A stretch of 7,423 nt of DNA from Flavobacteriia bacterium (GTDB lineage Bacteria > Bacteroidota > Bacteroidia > Flavobacteriales > Flavobacteriaceae), in NCBI GenBank assembly GCA_011330545.1, contig DRQI01000195.1, positions 1 through 7,423 of the forward strand, given 5' to 3'. Below the pieces are notes generated by a model. That model had not been told where the DNA came from, did no database searches, and saw nothing but the letters and a program-made list of their open reading frames with translations. Both the position numbers and the translations under genes were made by a program. Position 1 is the first letter of the stretch. Each line of letters starts with the position of its first letter. Positions 5,620 through 7,423 of this stretch are shown piece after piece.

Positions 5620-6336
5620 ATGAATTACAGGCTTATAAAAAATATTGCATTGTGTTGTTTATTGACGGTATCTATCAGTTGTAAAAATGATTCGCCTAAA
5701 AAAGCTATTGAAAAACAACCCGTTGTACAACAAAAGAAACAACAGGTCACCCAAAAGAAAATTGAAACTCCCGAAAAAAAAGCCACCGATACCATTACCA
5801 GTAAAAATGCTATTGACTTTTTAATTGCTTACGGCAAACTGCACAAAGAAAACAAGGTACGGTTTACAACGCGGTTGGGAGACATTATTATCAAACTCTA
5901 TGACGATACGCCGTTGCACCGGGCTAATTTCATTTTTTTGACTAAAGTTGGTTATTTTAACACTACCTGCTTTCATCGAATTGTACCTAATTTTATCGTC
6001 CAAGGCGGCAATTCAGAAAATTCAAAAACGTTAATCATTAGAAATCGATATCAAAACTATACCATTCCCGCTGAATTTAGAAAACACCATACACATAAAT
6101 ATGGGGCTTTAGCAGCAGCACGTGATTGGGAAGACAACCCTACTAAAAAATCAACACCCTTTGAATTTTATTTTATTCAAGACAAACGCGGGGCACATCA
6201 TTTGAACGGAGAACACACGGTTTTTGGAGAAATCATCTCAGGGTTTGATGTATTGGATAAAATTGCCGGCTTAAAAACCGGGCGTGATGAATGGCCTTTG
6301 GAAGATGTGTTTATCAAAGCCGAGGTAATTGAGTAA
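5620..6336 (+). CDS. Cyclophilin-type peptidyl-prolyl isomerase lipoprotein
   Basis: The 238-residue product has a lipoprotein signal (hydrophobic residues 9-19, SISC with C21 as the lipidated cysteine), then a Lys/Gln-rich linker (about 22-60), then a cyclophilin domain from about residue 80. Domain markers are TRLGDIIIKLYDD (84-96), HRANF, FHRIVPNFIVQGG with catalytic R120 and F125/Q128, an inserted stretch with YTIPAEFR (147-154), GALAAARDW (162-170), FEFYFIQ (181-187) and LNGEHTVFGE (195-204). Cyclophilins catalyse proline cis-trans isomerisation; this one would assist folding in the periplasm or at the outer membrane. The position of CypA Gln111 appears to be Phe here (F183), a variation I believe recurs in Bacteroidota homologues. 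It is divergent from the TlpA-like gene and followed by prfC. Confidence 0.9.
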   Translation: MNYRLIKNIALCCLLTVSISCKNDSPKKAIEKQPVVQQKKQQVTQKKIETPEKKATDTITSKNAIDFLIAYGKLHKENKVRFTTRLGDIIIKLYDDTPLHRANFIFLTKVGYFNTTCFHRIVPNFIVQGGNSENSKTLIIRNRYQNYTIPAEFRKHHTHKYGALAAARDWEDNPTKKSTPFEFYFIQDKRGAHHLNGEHTVFGEIISGFDVLDKIAGLKTGRDEWPLEDVFIKAEVIE

Positions 6337-6343
6337 AATTCAA

Positions 6344-6385
6344 GGTTTGAAGTTTAAGGTTCAAAATTTGAGGTTTGAGATTTAA
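6344..6385. repeat. Degenerate 7-bp tandem repeat upstream of prfC
   Basis: Six consecutive heptamers can be read in register: GGTTTGA, AGTTTAA, GGTTCAA, AATTTGA, GGTTTGA, GATTTAA (consensus RRTTYRA). The pattern decays into AT-rich sequence after 6385. It begins 7 nt after the cyclophilin stop codon and ends 16 nt before a -7 box. Neighbouring units also pair with each other weakly (TTCAA/TTGAA). It is not a GC-rich terminator. Confidence 0.6.
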
Positions 6386-6401
6386 AATTATAAATTAACA
6401 G

Positions 6402-6409
6402 TATATTTG
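6402..6409 (+). promoter_or_regulatory. Putative -7 box (TATATTTG) for prfC
   Basis: TATATTTG exactly matches TAnnTTTG and lies 17 nt ahead of the prfC ATG. A TTTG at 6374-6377 inside the heptamer repeat could act as the -33 element, but its 24-nt spacing is longer than usual. This suggests prfC has its own promoter with a short leader. Confidence 0.5.
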
Positions 6410-6426
6410 CGCCCTAAATTGAATTG

Positions 6427-7423
6427 ATGGGTTTTTTAGAAGAAATACAACGCAGGCGTACTTTTGGCATCATTTCACACCCCGATGCCGGTAAAACTAC
6501 CTTAACCGAGAAGCTATTACTTTTTGGAGGTGCTATTCAAGAAGCAGGTGCCGTTAAAAATAATAAAATTAAAAAAGGGGCGACTTCCGATTTTATGGAA
6601 ATTGAGCGCCAACGGGGTATTTCGGTAGCGACATCAGTATTGGCATTTATTTATAAAAATAAGAAAATCAATATTTTAGATACTCCGGGGCACAAAGATT
6701 TTGCCGAAGATACATTTCGCACCTTAACAGCTGTTGATAGTGTAATAGTCGTCATTGATGTTGCCAAAGGGGTAGAAGAGCAAACCGAAAAATTGGTAGC
6801 AGTTTGCCGGATGCGTAAAATTCCGATGATTGTTTTTATCAATAAATTAGACCGTGAAGGGAAAGATGCCTTTGACCTATTGGATGAAGTAGAACAAAAA
6901 TTGGGATTGACTGTAACCCCTTTGAGTTTTCCTATTGGGATGGGGTATGATTTTAAAGGGATTTATAATGTCTGGGAACGGAAATTGAACCTCTTTTCAG
7001 GCGACCAAAAGCAAACCGTTTCTGAAGGCGTTGAATTTGATGATATTGCAAATCGTGAGTTGGATGAAATTATTGGCGAAACGGCAGCGAATACTTTACG
7101 TGAAGAAATGGAATTGGTAGATGAAGTTTACCCGAAGTTTAACCATGAAGCCTATCTAAACGGAAATTTACAGCCTGTATTTTTCGGTTCGGCATTGAAT
7201 AATTTCGGCGTCAAAGAATTGTTAGATTGTTTTATTGAAATTGCCCCTTCTCCCCAACCCAAAATGGCCGAAGAACGATTGGTAGATTCGAAAGAAGAAA
7301 AGTTAACGGGATTTGTATTTAAGATTCATGCCAATATGGACCCCAAACACCGTGACCGATTGGCCTTTGTAAAAATTGTTTCGGGAACATTTAAGAGAAA
7401 TGCCCCTTATTTACACGTACGCC
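6427..7423 (+). CDS. prfC: Peptide chain release factor 3 (RF3), truncated by the window end
   Basis: The frame from ATG 6427 stays open to the window edge (332 full codons), covering roughly the N-terminal 60 percent of a protein that is usually about 530 residues. RF3 is a cytoplasmic translational GTPase that releases RF1/RF2 from the ribosome after termination. The G motifs are all present: G1 SHPDAGKTT (17-25), switch I with ERQRGISV (60-67), G3 DTPGH (85-89) followed by [11 protein letters not shown]4 NKLDRE (139-144), and G5 in GSALNNFGV. The stretch [15 protein letters not shown] and the [15 protein letters not shown] segment separate RF3 from EF-G. A TGA immediately precedes the ATG in frame, fixing the start region. 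No frameshift or internal stop is seen in the portion present. Confidence 0.96.
   Translation, partial: MGFLEEIQRRRTFGIISHPDAGKTTLTEKLLLFGGAIQEAGAVKNNKIKKGATSDFMEIERQRGISVATSVLAFIYKNKKINILDTPGHKDFAEDTFRTLTAVDSVIVVIDVAKGVEEQTEKLVAVCRMRKIPMIVFINKLDREGKDAFDLLDEVEQKLGLTVTPLSFPIGMGYDFKGIYNVWERKLNLFSGDQKQTVSEGVEFDDIANRELDEIIGETAANTLREEMELVDEVYPKFNHEAYLNGNLQPVFFGSALNNFGVKELLDCFIEIAPSPQPKMAEERLVDSKEEKLTGFVFKIHANMDPKHRDRLAFVKIVSGTFKRNAPYLHVR

Noticed and set aside
6651..6842. Minus-strand open frame within prfC
   Set aside because: It is antisense to the GTPase motifs of release factor 3 and has no features of its own.

Overview
The window reads as a chromosomal segment of a Bacteroidota member, most likely a Flavobacteriaceae-type marine or soil bacterium. 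The DNA is AT-rich. The clearest promoter-like elements are the Bacteroidota -7 box TAnnTTTG, found ahead of idi, the cyclophilin gene and prfC. Secreted proteins carry short Bacteroidota-style lipoprotein signals (VVSC, SISC) or a signal peptide ending in Ser-Gln. No rRNA, tRNA, CRISPR array, transposase or phage gene was seen.

Layout, left to right. (1) Positions 1-942, plus strand: the last 34 codons of an unidentified gene, then a complete cvfB-type gene (three S1-like RNA-binding modules plus a winged helix) 4 nt downstream. (2) Positions 943-1825: two small plus-strand genes, one for an unidentified two-helix membrane protein and one for an exported DUF1311/LprI-like protein. They sit between conserved housekeeping genes and look like variable accessory content. 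(3) Positions 1826-3757, minus strand: a DUF299 pyruvate phosphate dikinase/PEP synthase regulatory kinase-phosphorylase, a pterin synthase of the QueD/PTPS family with the C-x5-HGH signature of true PTPS, and type I isopentenyl-diphosphate isomerase (idi). A GC-rich palindromic element lies between idi and the pterin synthase gene. (4) Positions 3827-5547, minus strand: a translationally coupled pair (ATGA overlap), a TlpA-like thioredoxin-fold protein followed by a lipoprotein with Asp-box (BNR-like) repeats and a CDCC / GCPVNGP cysteine signature. (5) Positions 5620-7423, plus strand: a cyclophilin-type peptidyl-prolyl isomerase lipoprotein, a 7-bp-periodic AT-rich repeat, and prfC (release factor 3), which runs off the right end.

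The most interesting part is 3827-6336. A thiol-disulfide protein, a cysteine-signature propeller-like lipoprotein and a divergently transcribed prolyl isomerase lipoprotein lie side by side. All three are predicted to act outside the cytoplasmic membrane, and together they suggest an uncharacterised envelope module in which the thioredoxin-like protein services the cysteines or metal site of the propeller. This is inference. The other genes are ordinary housekeeping functions: translation termination, isoprenoid supply, pterin metabolism and regulation of the pyruvate/PEP node.
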